Below, piece by piece: positions 44,304 through 52,481 of a stretch of 64,000 nucleotides of DNA. The stretch is from Ensifer sp. LCM 4579 (GTDB taxonomy: Bacteria; Pseudomonadota; Alphaproteobacteria; Rhizobiales; Rhizobiaceae). Position numbers and translations under genes: made by a program. The stretch is from positions 33,104 to 97,103 of the forward strand of contig NZ_MDDV01000018.1 of NCBI RefSeq assembly GCF_001854885.1. Reading direction: 5' to 3'. Each line of letters starts with the position of its first letter. Position 1 is the first letter of the stretch. The notes below the pieces were generated by a model. The model searched no databases. It was not told where the DNA came from and saw nothing but the letters and a program-made list of their open reading frames with translations.

Positions 44304-45224
44304 ATGCAGTCGCTGATGACGCCGGGGCACAAGCCCGTGCCGGTCGAAATTCTCGAAGCGGAGATCAGGCGGGTCTGCGGCTCGTTTGATCTGGAGCCGA
44401 TGCGGCGAACGGGCGTCGTCAATGGCGACGTCACCACGCGGCGGGTCGGTCCCTTCGATACGGCGATCGTTGCGCTCGATGCCTCCGAGGTTGCGCGGAG
44501 CCCCCGCTCCATCCGGCAGGATCCCGGCGAATATTTCTTCCTGCTGGTGCAGGATGCCGGCCAGTGTTGCGTGGAGCAGGGCGATCGGGTGGCCGAACTC
44601 TCACCCGGCGACATGTTCCTTGTCGATTCAGTGAAACCTTCCAATTTCTTCTATCGGGGTGAGCGTTCGAACCAGGTTTCGCTGCACATTCGGCGTGAGG
44701 AGATGATGCACCGCTTCGGCAATGCCTGCGCTGGCGGCCTGTCCATTTCGCGCGACGACCCGCTCTGGCTCGCCATGCGCGCCGTCATCGCAAAAATGTT
44801 GCTGGAGGAGGGCGCGCAGGCGCAGCTTGGCGAGGCCTTTCTCTGTCTGTTGGGCGCTTACCTGCATTCGAACCGTGTCAGCGGCGCACGCGCCGAAACC
44901 CTGCTTTCCCGCGCGCTGGCGATGATCGACCGGCATCGGGCAGATCCGACCTTCGGCCCGCGCGAACTCGCGGCCCGCCTCAATGTCTCGGAGCGCATGT
45001 TGCAGCGGCATTTCCGCCCGCTGGGCGAGACACCCGGTCACAGGCTGCTCAATCGCCGGTTGGACCTCGCCCACTCGCGGCTTTCCGCGCGCAAGGGGGA
45101 GCAAGTGGCGGAAGGCATCACCGCGGTCGCCTTCGACTGCGGCTTTAACGATCTTTCCTATTTCTACCGCGAGTTCCGCAAGAAATACGGCACCACGCCG
45201 GGCGCGGTCGCGCGCTGCCAGTGA
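44304..45224 (+). CDS. AraC-family regulator, FeaR-like
   Basis: A 306-residue protein with an AraC-binding-like N-terminal domain (to about 180) and a C-terminal double HTH (LAARLNVSERMLQRHFRPLG, then AVAFDCGFNDLSYFYREFRKKY). Its placement, with a paa operon upstream and an aldehyde dehydrogenase and copper amine oxidase 3.6 kb downstream, resembles feaR-feaB-tynA of enteric phenylethylamine use. Its last 12 codons lie in a 36-bp sequence repeated just upstream of the aldehyde dehydrogenase. Regulation of the amine oxidase genes is inferred. Confidence 0.87.
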   Translation: MQSLMTPGHKPVPVEILEAEIRRVCGSFDLEPMRRTGVVNGDVTTRRVGPFDTAIVALDASEVARSPRSIRQDPGEYFFLLVQDAGQCCVEQGDRVAELSPGDMFLVDSVKPSNFFYRGERSNQVSLHIRREEMMHRFGNACAGGLSISRDDPLWLAMRAVIAKMLLEEGAQAQLGEAFLCLLGAYLHSNRVSGARAETLLSRALAMIDRHRADPTFGPRELAARLNVSERMLQRHFRPLGETPGHRLLNRRLDLAHSRLSARKGEQVAEGITAVAFDCGFNDLSYFYREFRKKYGTTPGAVARCQ

Positions 45225-45231
45225 CGCTTTT
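45196..45231 (+). repeat. 36-bp direct repeat, left copy (3' end of the AraC gene)
   Basis: This 36-bp stretch, ending in CGCGCTGCCAGTGACGCTTT and one more T, is repeated at 48707-48742 with one mismatch. Together the copies bound the 3.5-kb amine oxidase block. Here it encodes the last residues of the AraC protein, PGAVARCQ and stop. Confidence 0.85.
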
Positions 45232-45298
45232 TATCAGGACAGCCCGATGGTGCGTGATAGGAAGGGCTAAGCGACTTGCCACAACCAACTCTCGAAAG

Positions 45299-45323
45299 AG
45301 CCCCGGGCTTAGTGCCCGGGGCT
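45299..45323. terminator. strong hairpin between the AraC and cytochrome c genes
   Basis: AGCCCCGGGC-TTAGT-GCCCGGGGCT is a perfect 10-bp GC-rich stem with a 5-base loop, between convergent genes. No T-run follows on the plus strand, so it may act as a bidirectional or partial terminator. Confidence 0.6.
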
Positions 45324-45379
45324 AAATCGTGTGTGCTTGCTTGGGAGAAGTGCTGATGCACACACGTGTGAGGGCCGAT

Positions 45380-45781
45380 TTACTGCACGCCACCTTGCGG
45401 ACGGCTGAGATAGGTAATCAGATCTCTGATTTCCCGATCGTTCTTCAAGCCTGCGAAACCCATCCTCGTCCCGGGGACAGCCTTCTTGGGAGAATGCAGG
45501 AATGTTGCCAGGGTGCTTTCATCCCAAACTCTTCCGCCCTCGGCATATTTCATAAGAGCGCTGGAGTATTTAAACGTACTCACACTTGCGATTGGTCGGC
45601 CCACGATGCCGCGGAGGTACGGACCGACTGCGTGGCGCTCTTGATCGAGAAGGTGACAAGCCGCGCATCGACCGAATACTTTCTTACCCGCGACGGGATC
45701 GCCGTCGGCGGCGACACTAGGCTGTGCCGTCGCTGACGAAACGATCGCCAAGGAGAAGAGAAACTTCCACATTTCACTCAT
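45380..45781 (-). CDS. periplasmic class I cytochrome c
   Basis: A 133-residue monohaem cytochrome c from ATG 45781. Signal peptide KFLFSLAIVSSATAQPSVAA, haem site GRCAACHLL and axial Met in PGTRMGFAGL, the layout of small c2/c550-type electron carriers. It is the last gene of a three-gene minus-strand set led by a flavin amine oxidase. NicA2-type amine oxidases use a dedicated cytochrome c as electron acceptor, so this is the likely partner. In-frame codons upstream of ATG 45781 overlap the next gene and are excluded. Confidence 0.92.
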   Translation of the reverse strand: MSEMWKFLFSLAIVSSATAQPSVAADGDPVAGKKVFGRCAACHLLDQERHAVGPYLRGIVGRPIASVSTFKYSSALMKYAEGGRVWDESTLATFLHSPKKAVPGTRMGFAGLKNDREIRDLITYLSRPQGGVQ

Positions 45782-45813
45782 CCACGAAGTTCTTATGCGG
45801 TGTGCCTGTCGCA

Positions 45814-46266
45814 TCAGTATTTTCCGAACGAGTACATATCGGCTTTGATTACCCACGCGCCTTCCTCCTTTGTCCAGAGGAAGAGCGAGCGAACGGTGGT
45901 TGGCGCTGATGACTTGTCCTTGGACGGGAGCGTCCACAGCACCCAAGCACCAATCGGCCCGTTCTCCGATGGAATGATACGTTCGATGGCGAGATGCGTT
46001 TCAGGGAAGGCGGCGATCAAACTTTGCACCAGCGGCTTGGCTTCCGCACGGCCCTCCGCTGGGTCGGCGAGCTCCTCGCCGGCGATCAGGATGTCCTGAG
46101 CATAAAGGTTGTCAACGAGGCCCATTGCATCGCCCGCATTCCAGTACCTCTCAAGCGCTTGCAGCCTTTCGCCGATGATCGATTCCGCGGTTGGTTCGGC
46201 GGCTTCCACGCTCGCGCCGAAGCAGCCAATTAGAAACGCAATGGCAATCGTTTTCCTAAAAGACAT
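45814..46266 (-). CDS. exported NTF2-like (SgcJ/EcaC-type) protein
   Basis: A 150-residue protein with a signal peptide (KTIAIAFLIGCFGASVEAA) and an NTF2-like alpha-beta cone fold (ALERYWNAGDAMGLVDNLYA, later WTLPSKDKSSAPT and SLFLWTKEEGAWVIKADMYS). Proteins of this type bind small ligands or act as isomerases; no catalytic set is clear. It lies between the flavin amine oxidase and cytochrome c genes, 12 bp after the former, so it probably works in the periplasm with them. Confidence 0.8.
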   Translation of the reverse strand: MSFRKTIAIAFLIGCFGASVEAAEPTAESIIGERLQALERYWNAGDAMGLVDNLYAQDILIAGEELADPAEGRAEAKPLVQSLIAAFPETHLAIERIIPSENGPIGAWVLWTLPSKDKSSAPTTVRSLFLWTKEEGAWVIKADMYSFGKY

Positions 46267-46278
46267 GGTCTCCTCCCC

Positions 46279-47700
46279 TTATGCCTTGTTCAGGGCGTTG
46301 ATAACCGTGTGGGCGACATGGCTGCCGCGTTCGATCGCCCCGTCGATGAAGCCCCGCCAGCCGTTCGCGCTGTCGGCGCTTGCGAAGTGGACGAGTCCTT
46401 CCTCGGTCTGCAGCGCGGCGAGGGCGTTGGTAAACTGACCTTTGCGGTAGAAGCACCAAGTTCCGCCGATGTATTCGTCCTCCGCCCACGGAAAGCCGGC
46501 AACATCGAGCACTTTCGCGCCGGGAATGAACTGATTGACGTGTGGAGTGAGGACAGTTGGATCGAGAAGATCAAGTTCCGTTGGCGCGCCGAAAGCGACC
46601 AGCGTGGTGTGGTCTCCTTCCGCGTACTCCGTCCAGAACATGCTTATCGGGAAGGGGTAGGGGGCGGAGGCGAGATAGTTCCCAATGTTCTTGTCAATGG
46701 TGAAGTAGAATTTGACACCTTTGCCGGTATGCCCTTCCTTCGACGCCGCGATTTTGGCGGGCATCAACGGAGGATCGAACTCGACGTTCTTCAGGGTATT
46801 CATTGGGACTGTCGAAATGACGCGCTTCGCCTTGAAAGTTTCTCCATTTTCGACCGTTACGAAGACTGCATCCGCATTTTGGGTGACTTTCTTGACTGCG
46901 GTCGAAAGCTTCACTTCCGGCTTGCCATCTTCAACTAACTTTTTGATGAGGCCCGCAGTACCTTCCTTGATCTTGTAGTGACCACAGCGATCCCACAGAA
47001 GTCCCACATTGAAGTCGCCGAGCGAGTACCATTTCAGCATGTCGACGAATCCGGCGAGCGCCGGGTCATTGTGACAGCAGATGGCGACCCAGGAATTGAG
47101 CATCGCCTTCTCTTCTTCGGTCGCATCGATCTGCGCGATGCGGTCGAGGCAGGTCATGCCGTCGTATTGTTTCCAGCCTTCCGTAGCAAACGGCGCGTGC
47201 GCTTGCGGGAAAACGGTCATTCCGCCCATGCCGTCGACGTCACAGAACTTCTGCATCGCGGCTACGAATATTTCGAGATAGACGTTTGCCGGCTCGGTAC
47301 GCACCTTGCCGTCTACCATCCATGCCGCTTTGTCAGGGACCGCGCCGGCGCTTTCCTTGACACCGAGCCCATAGCGGGTCATTTCCGCCCATACGTGGGG
47401 CTGGCACCAATGAACCCAGGTGCCACCAAACTCTGTCGGATGGTTGTTGAACTCGCCCGTATGGGTTCGTCCGCCAAGAATCGGCCTTGCTTCGAGGAGC
47501 AAGGTCTTCAAGCCGGCGTTGCCTAGTTCGCGGGCAGCGGTACAACCGGCGAAGCCGCCTCCGATGACGATCACGTCGAAACCGCTATCCTGGGCTTCCG
47601 AAGGCCGCGTCGAAGCGAGCAGGGGCGCCGCGGCAATGAGACCGCCTCCCGCCTTGATAAGCCCTCGGCGGCTGATGATGTTGTCTTGCGCTTTGGTCAT
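46279..47700 (-). CDS. Tat-exported flavin monoamine oxidase, NicA2-like
   Basis: A 473-residue flavoprotein with a twin-arginine signal (SRRGLIKAGGGLIAAAPLLA). FAD motif VIVIGGGFAGCTAARELG, then EARPILGGRTHTG. The stretch FGGTWVHWCQPHVWAEM closely resembles that of the nicotine-degrading enzyme NicA2 as I remember it, and the C-terminal FASADSANGWRGFIDGAIE matches its FAD-closing region. It should oxidise an amine in the periplasm and pass electrons to the cytochrome c encoded downstream. The true amine is not known. GGAAGAAG precedes the ATG. Confidence 0.88.
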   Translation of the reverse strand: MTKAQDNIISRRGLIKAGGGLIAAAPLLASTRPSEAQDSGFDVIVIGGGFAGCTAARELGNAGLKTLLLEARPILGGRTHTGEFNNHPTEFGGTWVHWCQPHVWAEMTRYGLGVKESAGAVPDKAAWMVDGKVRTEPANVYLEIFVAAMQKFCDVDGMGGMTVFPQAHAPFATEGWKQYDGMTCLDRIAQIDATEEEKAMLNSWVAICCHNDPALAGFVDMLKWYSLGDFNVGLLWDRCGHYKIKEGTAGLIKKLVEDGKPEVKLSTAVKKVTQNADAVFVTVENGETFKAKRVISTVPMNTLKNVEFDPPLMPAKIAASKEGHTGKGVKFYFTIDKNIGNYLASAPYPFPISMFWTEYAEGDHTTLVAFGAPTELDLLDPTVLTPHVNQFIPGAKVLDVAGFPWAEDEYIGGTWCFYRKGQFTNALAALQTEEGLVHFASADSANGWRGFIDGAIERGSHVAHTVINALNKA

Positions 47701-47860
47701 GGCTTCTTCCCGTGTTTTAAGCGCCTCATAGGCGCGAAAGCGTATTCCGGCTGCAGCCTGCTGCTGCCGGTTCAGTTCGTCAGAGGCGGACGCACGAAGG
47801 GGACGAGGTTCTTCTCGTACCGTCTCCCCAGTGTTGTTCCCGTTGCGTTTTCGTGTTATC

Positions 47861-47900
47861 GGTCGTATGACCTATTTTGTGTAAATTAGGTCAATCGACC
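47861..47900. promoter_or_regulatory. twin GGTC-N4-GACC operators between the amine oxidase and TetR genes
   Basis: GGTCGTATGACC (47861-47872) and GGTCAATCGACC (47889-47900) are two copies of GGTC-N4-GACC, 28 bp apart. A further pair TGACCTA/TAGGTCA (47868-47893) links them. The site lies in the divergent promoter region and is the likely TetR target. Confidence 0.65.
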
Positions 47901-47947
47901 TTTTTTTGTCAACGGTTTTTTCAGCAACATCTGAAAAGGATCGGCAG

Positions 47948-48667
47948 ATGGATGAAACCGCCAGTACGAAGGCTGCGGTGGGACGAACGGGGGATGGCGG
48001 TATCCGTGGTATCCGTGAATTCGTCGCGCCCGGCGGACCCGAGCAGAAAGAAGGGGTTTTCTTCGGCGCCGCGGTCGCGAGCGCGAAGGGACGAGAGCGC
48101 GTCCGGCAGATCCTCGATGAAGCGCTAAACATTATCGTAACCGACGGGTTCGAGGGTTTGACGCTTCGCTCCGTGGCACGCGCGGCAAAGATCACCATAG
48201 GCAATCTGCAGCACTACTTCGCAACCCATGACGATCTGCTTCGGGCGACCACACGGTACATATTGCACAATTACCTGCAGGAGTACGACCGCCTGGCGGA
48301 TCTCCATAAGGGCGACGCCTTACATCAGTTCGAGGCGACCATGCGGTTCCTGATCGAAGACTGCAAGGATCCGCGAACAAATGCGATTTTCTTCAGCCTC
48401 TGGGCGCTGGCGCAAAAAAATTCTTTTGCGTCCGAGATGATGGATCTTATGTACAGCGACCATCGGCAGTCGATCGAGAAGCAACTGGCCGCGATCAATC
48501 CCCACATGCCGAAAGACATGCGCCCGATCCGCGCAGCGCTCATTGCCGTTCAGATCGAGGGACTTATGTTGCTCATCGCGGCCAATCGTCCGAAACACGC
48601 TGAACTGCGAGGCATCGAGGAAGAATGCCTGAATCAGATCCTTCGCCTCGCCCACTCTTCAGAATAA
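47948..48667 (+). CDS. TetR-family regulator divergent from the flavin amine oxidase operon
   Basis: A 239-residue TetR protein with a roughly 55-residue N-terminal extension before the HTH (SVARAAKITIGNLQHYFATHD). The C-terminal part resembles BetI-type ligand domains (FSLWALAQKNSFASEMMD). BetI-type proteins regulate amine and choline use, fitting the neighbouring amine oxidase. ATG 47948 follows AAAGGATCGGCAG. Regulation through the twin palindromes is inferred. Confidence 0.87.
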   Translation: MDETASTKAAVGRTGDGGIRGIREFVAPGGPEQKEGVFFGAAVASAKGRERVRQILDEALNIIVTDGFEGLTLRSVARAAKITIGNLQHYFATHDDLLRATTRYILHNYLQEYDRLADLHKGDALHQFEATMRFLIEDCKDPRTNAIFFSLWALAQKNSFASEMMDLMYSDHRQSIEKQLAAINPHMPKDMRPIRAALIAVQIEGLMLLIAANRPKHAELRGIEEECLNQILRLAHSSE

Positions 48668-48706
48668 GGCGCGGGAAGCGTCGCAAACGGCCGTCACGCA
48701 AACCGT

Positions 48707-48742
48707 CGCCGGGAGCGGTCGCGCGCTGCCAGTGACGCTTTT
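48707..48742 (+). repeat. 36-bp direct repeat, right copy (vestige of an AraC 3' end)
   Basis: It matches 45196-45231 at 35 of 36 positions. In the same frame it reads PGAVARCQ and stop, the exact C-terminus of the AraC protein 3.5 kb upstream, but no AraC gene precedes it here; the sequence to its left does not continue the match. Confidence 0.85.
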
Positions 48743-48754
48743 GTCCAAAAGGCG

Positions 48755-48768
48755 GGACGGCGCCGTCC
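48755..48768. promoter_or_regulatory. 14-bp perfect palindrome upstream of the aldehyde dehydrogenase gene
   Basis: GGACGGCGCCGTCC lies 82 bp before the aldehyde dehydrogenase start, next to the right direct repeat. It may be an operator or a small hairpin in the leader; no function is established. Confidence 0.35.
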
Positions 48769-48850
48769 AAGTCTGACGCTTCGCCTACCTTTATCCTCTG
48801 CCGCCAATTGTCCCCGCCGGAGGAGGCGGGTCTTCATGGAGGAGGCGGAA

Positions 48851-50257
48851 ATGATGGAATTCAAGGCAACCATCGGCGGCAAGCCGGCGCCCGTCGGCTC
48901 GGGCTTTGCCGTGCTCAACCCGGCCACGGGCAAGGAGGTCGGCCGCGCGCCGAACATGGGCGAGGCCGAACTGAACGCGGCCGTCGCCGTTGCCAAGGCG
49001 GCATTTGTCTCGTGGTCAGCTCAGAGCGATGAGGCCTTGCAGAGAGCCTGCGCCGCGGTGACGGCGAAGATCGAGGAACACGCGGCGGAGCTTGCCGAGA
49101 TCATCACGCTGGAGCAGGGCAAGCCGCTGAACGGTCTCGGCTCGCGCTGGGAGGTGGGCGGCGCCGTCGCCTGGGCCGGCTATACAACCGGGCTCTCGCT
49201 GCCGGCGAAGGTCCTGCAGGACAATGAGCAGGGCCGCGTGGAGCTGCACCGCAAACCGCTCGGCGTCGTCGGCTCGATCACGCCGTGGAATTTCCCCGTG
49301 ATGATCGCCGTCTGGCACATTCTGCCGGCGCTGCGCACGGGCAACACGGTCGTCATCAAGCCGTCGCCCTTCACGCCGCTTTCGACGCTGCGGCTCGTGG
49401 AGATCATGAACGAGGTGCTGCCGCCGGGCGTCGTCAATGTGGTGACGGGCGATGACAAGGCGTTCAACCTCGGCGCCGCCATGTCGGGGCATCCGGATAT
49501 TCGCAAGATCGTCTTCACCGGCTCCTGCGCCACCGGCCAGAAGGTCATGCAGTCCGCGGCCGCGACGATGAAGCGCCTGACGCTGGAAATGGGTGGCAAT
49601 GACGCCGGGATCGTGCTGCCGGATGCCGATCCGCAAACGATCGCCGAGGGCCTATTCTGGGGCGCCTTCATCAACAACGGCCAGACCTGCGCGGCGATGA
49701 AGCGGCTCTATGTGCACGAGTCGATCCACGATGCGGTGTGCGACGCGCTCGCTGCCTATGCGCAGAACATTCCGGTCGGCAACGGCATGGACGAGGCGAA
49801 CATCCTCGGGCCGATCCAGAACCGCATGCAGTTCGACAAGGTTTCGCGTCTCGTAGCGGATGCCAAGGGCCGTGGCCGGGTGCTCATCGGCGGCGAGCCG
49901 GGCGAGGGATTGTTCTTCTCGCCGACCATCATCGCCGGCCTGCGCAATGGCGATGCACTCGTCGATGAGGAGCAATTCGGCCCGGCCCTGCCGATCATCC
50001 TTTACTCCGACGTGGAGGAGGCGATCCGGCTTGCCAATGACAGCCCGAACGGGCTCGGCGGCTCGGTCTGGTCGACCGACATCGAGGCCGCGAAGAAGGT
50101 CGCGAGCCGCATGGCCTGCGGCAGCGTCTGGATCAACAAGCACGGCGCCATTCAGCCTAACGCGCCTTTCGGTGGCGTGAAGACGTCCGGCGTGGGCGTC
50201 GAGTTCGCGGAAGAGGGACTTGCCGAATACACCGATATCCAGGTGGTCTTCGCATGA
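48851..50257 (+). CDS. aldehyde dehydrogenase, probably phenylacetaldehyde-type (FeaB role)
   Basis: A 468-residue NAD(P)-dependent aldehyde dehydrogenase. TPWNFPVMIAVWHILPALRTG cofactor segment, Glu in LTLEMGGND and catalytic Cys280 in NNGQTCAAMKR. It overlaps the copper amine oxidase region directly upstream of it, so it should oxidise the aldehyde that enzyme makes, with phenylacetaldehyde favoured by the adjoining paa genes. GGAGG lies 5 bases before ATG 48851. An in-frame ATG at 48836 is less well placed. Confidence 0.9.
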   Translation: MMEFKATIGGKPAPVGSGFAVLNPATGKEVGRAPNMGEAELNAAVAVAKAAFVSWSAQSDEALQRACAAVTAKIEEHAAELAEIITLEQGKPLNGLGSRWEVGGAVAWAGYTTGLSLPAKVLQDNEQGRVELHRKPLGVVGSITPWNFPVMIAVWHILPALRTGNTVVIKPSPFTPLSTLRLVEIMNEVLPPGVVNVVTGDDKAFNLGAAMSGHPDIRKIVFTGSCATGQKVMQSAAATMKRLTLEMGGNDAGIVLPDADPQTIAEGLFWGAFINNGQTCAAMKRLYVHESIHDAVCDALAAYAQNIPVGNGMDEANILGPIQNRMQFDKVSRLVADAKGRGRVLIGGEPGEGLFFSPTIIAGLRNGDALVDEEQFGPALPIILYSDVEEAIRLANDSPNGLGGSVWSTDIEAAKKVASRMACGSVWINKHGAIQPNAPFGGVKTSGVGVEFAEEGLAEYTDIQVVFA

Positions 50258-50283
50258 AACACCAAAAGAATGAGGGAACGATC

Positions 50284-52260
50284 ATGAGACTGACGAAACA
50301 TCTGGCCTCGACGGCCGTGGCGCTCGGCCTTGGCGCTTCCGCGGCCGCGGCCCATCCGCTCGACGGGCTGAGCCCGGAGGAATACCAGAAGATCAACGAG
50401 ATCCTGCGCGCCGAGAAGATCGTCGACGACAACACGCTCTATCCGCTGATCGACCTGAAGGAGCCAGCCAAGGCCGACGTGCTCGCCTGGAAGGAAGGCG
50501 ACAGCCTCGACCGCAAGGCGACGGTCTATTTCACCAGCGCCGACGGCTTCAGCGAGGCGGTCGTCAACATCACCAAGGGCACGGTCGTGAGCAACGAAAA
50601 GATCTCCGGCCAGCCGATGGTGCTCTTCGCCGAGTTCATGAACGCGCTGGAAGGCGCGCTCGGCCATCCCGACATGGTGGCGGGGCTGGCACGACGCGGG
50701 CTGAAGCCGGAGCAGGCCTTCTGCCTGCCGCTGACCGGCGGAAACTTCTTCACGGAAGAATACCAGAACTCCCGGCTGATGAAGGTGCCGTGCTACCAAG
50801 TGCCTGATGGCTCCAACTTTTATGCAAAACCGATCGAAGGCCTTTTTGCCGTCTACGACATCGGCAAGAAGGAAGTGCTGCGAGTCATAGATACGGGCGC
50901 GATCGACCTGCCGAAGGATGGTTGGGGCTATACGGAGGAGGAGGTCGCCAAGCGTGTGCCGCTGCGGCCGGAAACCAATCCCGTCACGCTCGTGCAGGAA
51001 GGCGGGCCGAATTACAAGATTGATGGCAGCCATCTCGAATGGGACATCTGGCGGCTGAACCTCAGGGTCGACAAGCGTCCGGGCCTAGTAGTTTCCAATC
51101 TTGACGTGAACGACGGCGGCACCTGGCGGTCCGTCATCTACCAGGCGCATCTTTCAGAGGTCTTCGTGCCCTATATGGATCCGACGGAGGGCTGGTACTG
51201 GCGCACCTATATGGACAGCGGAGAATACGGCTTCGGCCTCTTTCTTTCTCCGTTGACGGCCGGCGTCGATTGCCCGGCCAATGCAAGCTTCCTGCCTGCG
51301 ACGATCGCCGATGACAAGGGCAACCCACTCGTCATCCCGAACGCGATCTGCATCTTCGAGCGCGGCACTGGTAATCCAGCCTGGCGTCATTTCGAGGTCT
51401 TCGCCCAGACGCCCGAAAAGCCGCTGCCGGCCGAAGGGCGTCCGGCGACGGAGCTCGTGGTGCGTACCGCCTCGGAAGTCGGCAATTACGACTATCTGAT
51501 CGACTACCGCCTGCAGCAGAATGGCCAGATCAACATTGACATCGGCGCAAGCGGGCTCGATGCGGTGAAGGGTGTCGCTTCGACTTCGATGAAGGATCCG
51601 ACGGCCAAGGCCGACACCGCCTATGGCACACTGATCGCGCCCAATCTCGTCGCCGCCAATCACGACCACTACTTCAACTTCCGCATCGACTTCGACATCG
51701 ACCAGCCAGTGAACCATTTCTCGACCATGGACATCGTCCCGGCCAAGGTCGACCCGAAGAGCCCGCGCAAGTCGATGTGGACGGTCGAGCACAAGATGCC
51801 GCACACGGAGATGGAGGCGCGGTACAAAATTTCGGCCATGCAGCCGCGCTACTTCCACATTTCCAACCCCTCGCGGGAAGGTTATCTCGGCCACGAGCCC
51901 GGCTGGATGATCCATCACGGCAACGTCGCTTATGGCCCCTTTGACTATGCCAACGACCCGCCGATGAAGCGCAACGCCTATATCGAATATTCCGTGTGGA
52001 ACACGGTCTACGATCCCGAGCAACGTTATGCCGGCGGCAAGTTCGCCATGCAGAGCGATGGCTCCGACACGCTTGCGGAATGGGTGAAGAAGGACCGCAG
52101 CCTGATGGGTCAGGACATCGTCACCTGGTTCTCGGCCGGTTTCCACCATATTCCGCGCATGGAGGACTGGCCGGTGATGTCGACGGAATGGAAGACCGTG
52201 CACATCATGCCGCACAACTTCTTTGCCCATAATCCGGCGCTGACGCTCAGAAAGAAGTGA
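50284..52260 (+). CDS. periplasmic copper-containing primary amine oxidase (TynA role)
   Basis: A 658-residue copper amine oxidase with a Sec signal peptide (TKHLASTAVALGLGASAAAA). The TPQ cofactor Tyr402 lies in VGNYDYLID, copper ligands are His460 and His462 in ANHDHYFNF and His644 in MPHNFFAHN, and the catalytic base is Asp311 in YMDSGEYGFG. It converts a primary amine plus O2 to aldehyde, NH3 and H2O2. Next to an aldehyde dehydrogenase and the paa island, phenylethylamine is the expected substrate. AGGGA is 6 bases before ATG 50284; ATG 50254 lacks a site. Confidence 0.95.
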   Translation: MRLTKHLASTAVALGLGASAAAAHPLDGLSPEEYQKINEILRAEKIVDDNTLYPLIDLKEPAKADVLAWKEGDSLDRKATVYFTSADGFSEAVVNITKGTVVSNEKISGQPMVLFAEFMNALEGALGHPDMVAGLARRGLKPEQAFCLPLTGGNFFTEEYQNSRLMKVPCYQVPDGSNFYAKPIEGLFAVYDIGKKEVLRVIDTGAIDLPKDGWGYTEEEVAKRVPLRPETNPVTLVQEGGPNYKIDGSHLEWDIWRLNLRVDKRPGLVVSNLDVNDGGTWRSVIYQAHLSEVFVPYMDPTEGWYWRTYMDSGEYGFGLFLSPLTAGVDCPANASFLPATIADDKGNPLVIPNAICIFERGTGNPAWRHFEVFAQTPEKPLPAEGRPATELVVRTASEVGNYDYLIDYRLQQNGQINIDIGASGLDAVKGVASTSMKDPTAKADTAYGTLIAPNLVAANHDHYFNFRIDFDIDQPVNHFSTMDIVPAKVDPKSPRKSMWTVEHKMPHTEMEARYKISAMQPRYFHISNPSREGYLGHEPGWMIHHGNVAYGPFDYANDPPMKRNAYIEYSVWNTVYDPEQRYAGGKFAMQSDGSDTLAEWVKKDRSLMGQDIVTWFSAGFHHIPRMEDWPVMSTEWKTVHIMPHNFFAHNPALTLRKK

Positions 52261-52269
52261 AGACGATGG

Positions 52270-52289
52270 AGCCCGGTTAACCCCGGGCT
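52270..52289 (+). terminator. hairpin after the copper amine oxidase gene
   Basis: AGCCCGG-N6-CCGGGCT, 7-bp stem, starts 9 bp after the stop codon. No long T-run follows. Confidence 0.55.
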
Positions 52290-52481
52290 TCACACCATCG
52301 CGCCGCAACGTCTTCAGCCGCTCGAGATCGCAAGTGCTGCCCGGAAACTGCGCGTCTCCAAGAATTTCCTGAATTCGATGGTCGATCGTCCCGCGGTGCG
52401 ATAGAATCATGAGCACTACGCAACTGGACTTCCGGCCTGGTGGTCAGGAAAGAAACTCCTTTTCGTATTGCCGGTAAGAGA

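Noticed and set aside
45164-45361. Antisense peptides near 45.2 and 48.7 kb sharing KRHWQRATAPG
   Set aside because: The shared peptide is only the reverse reading of the 36-bp direct repeat, not a duplicated gene.
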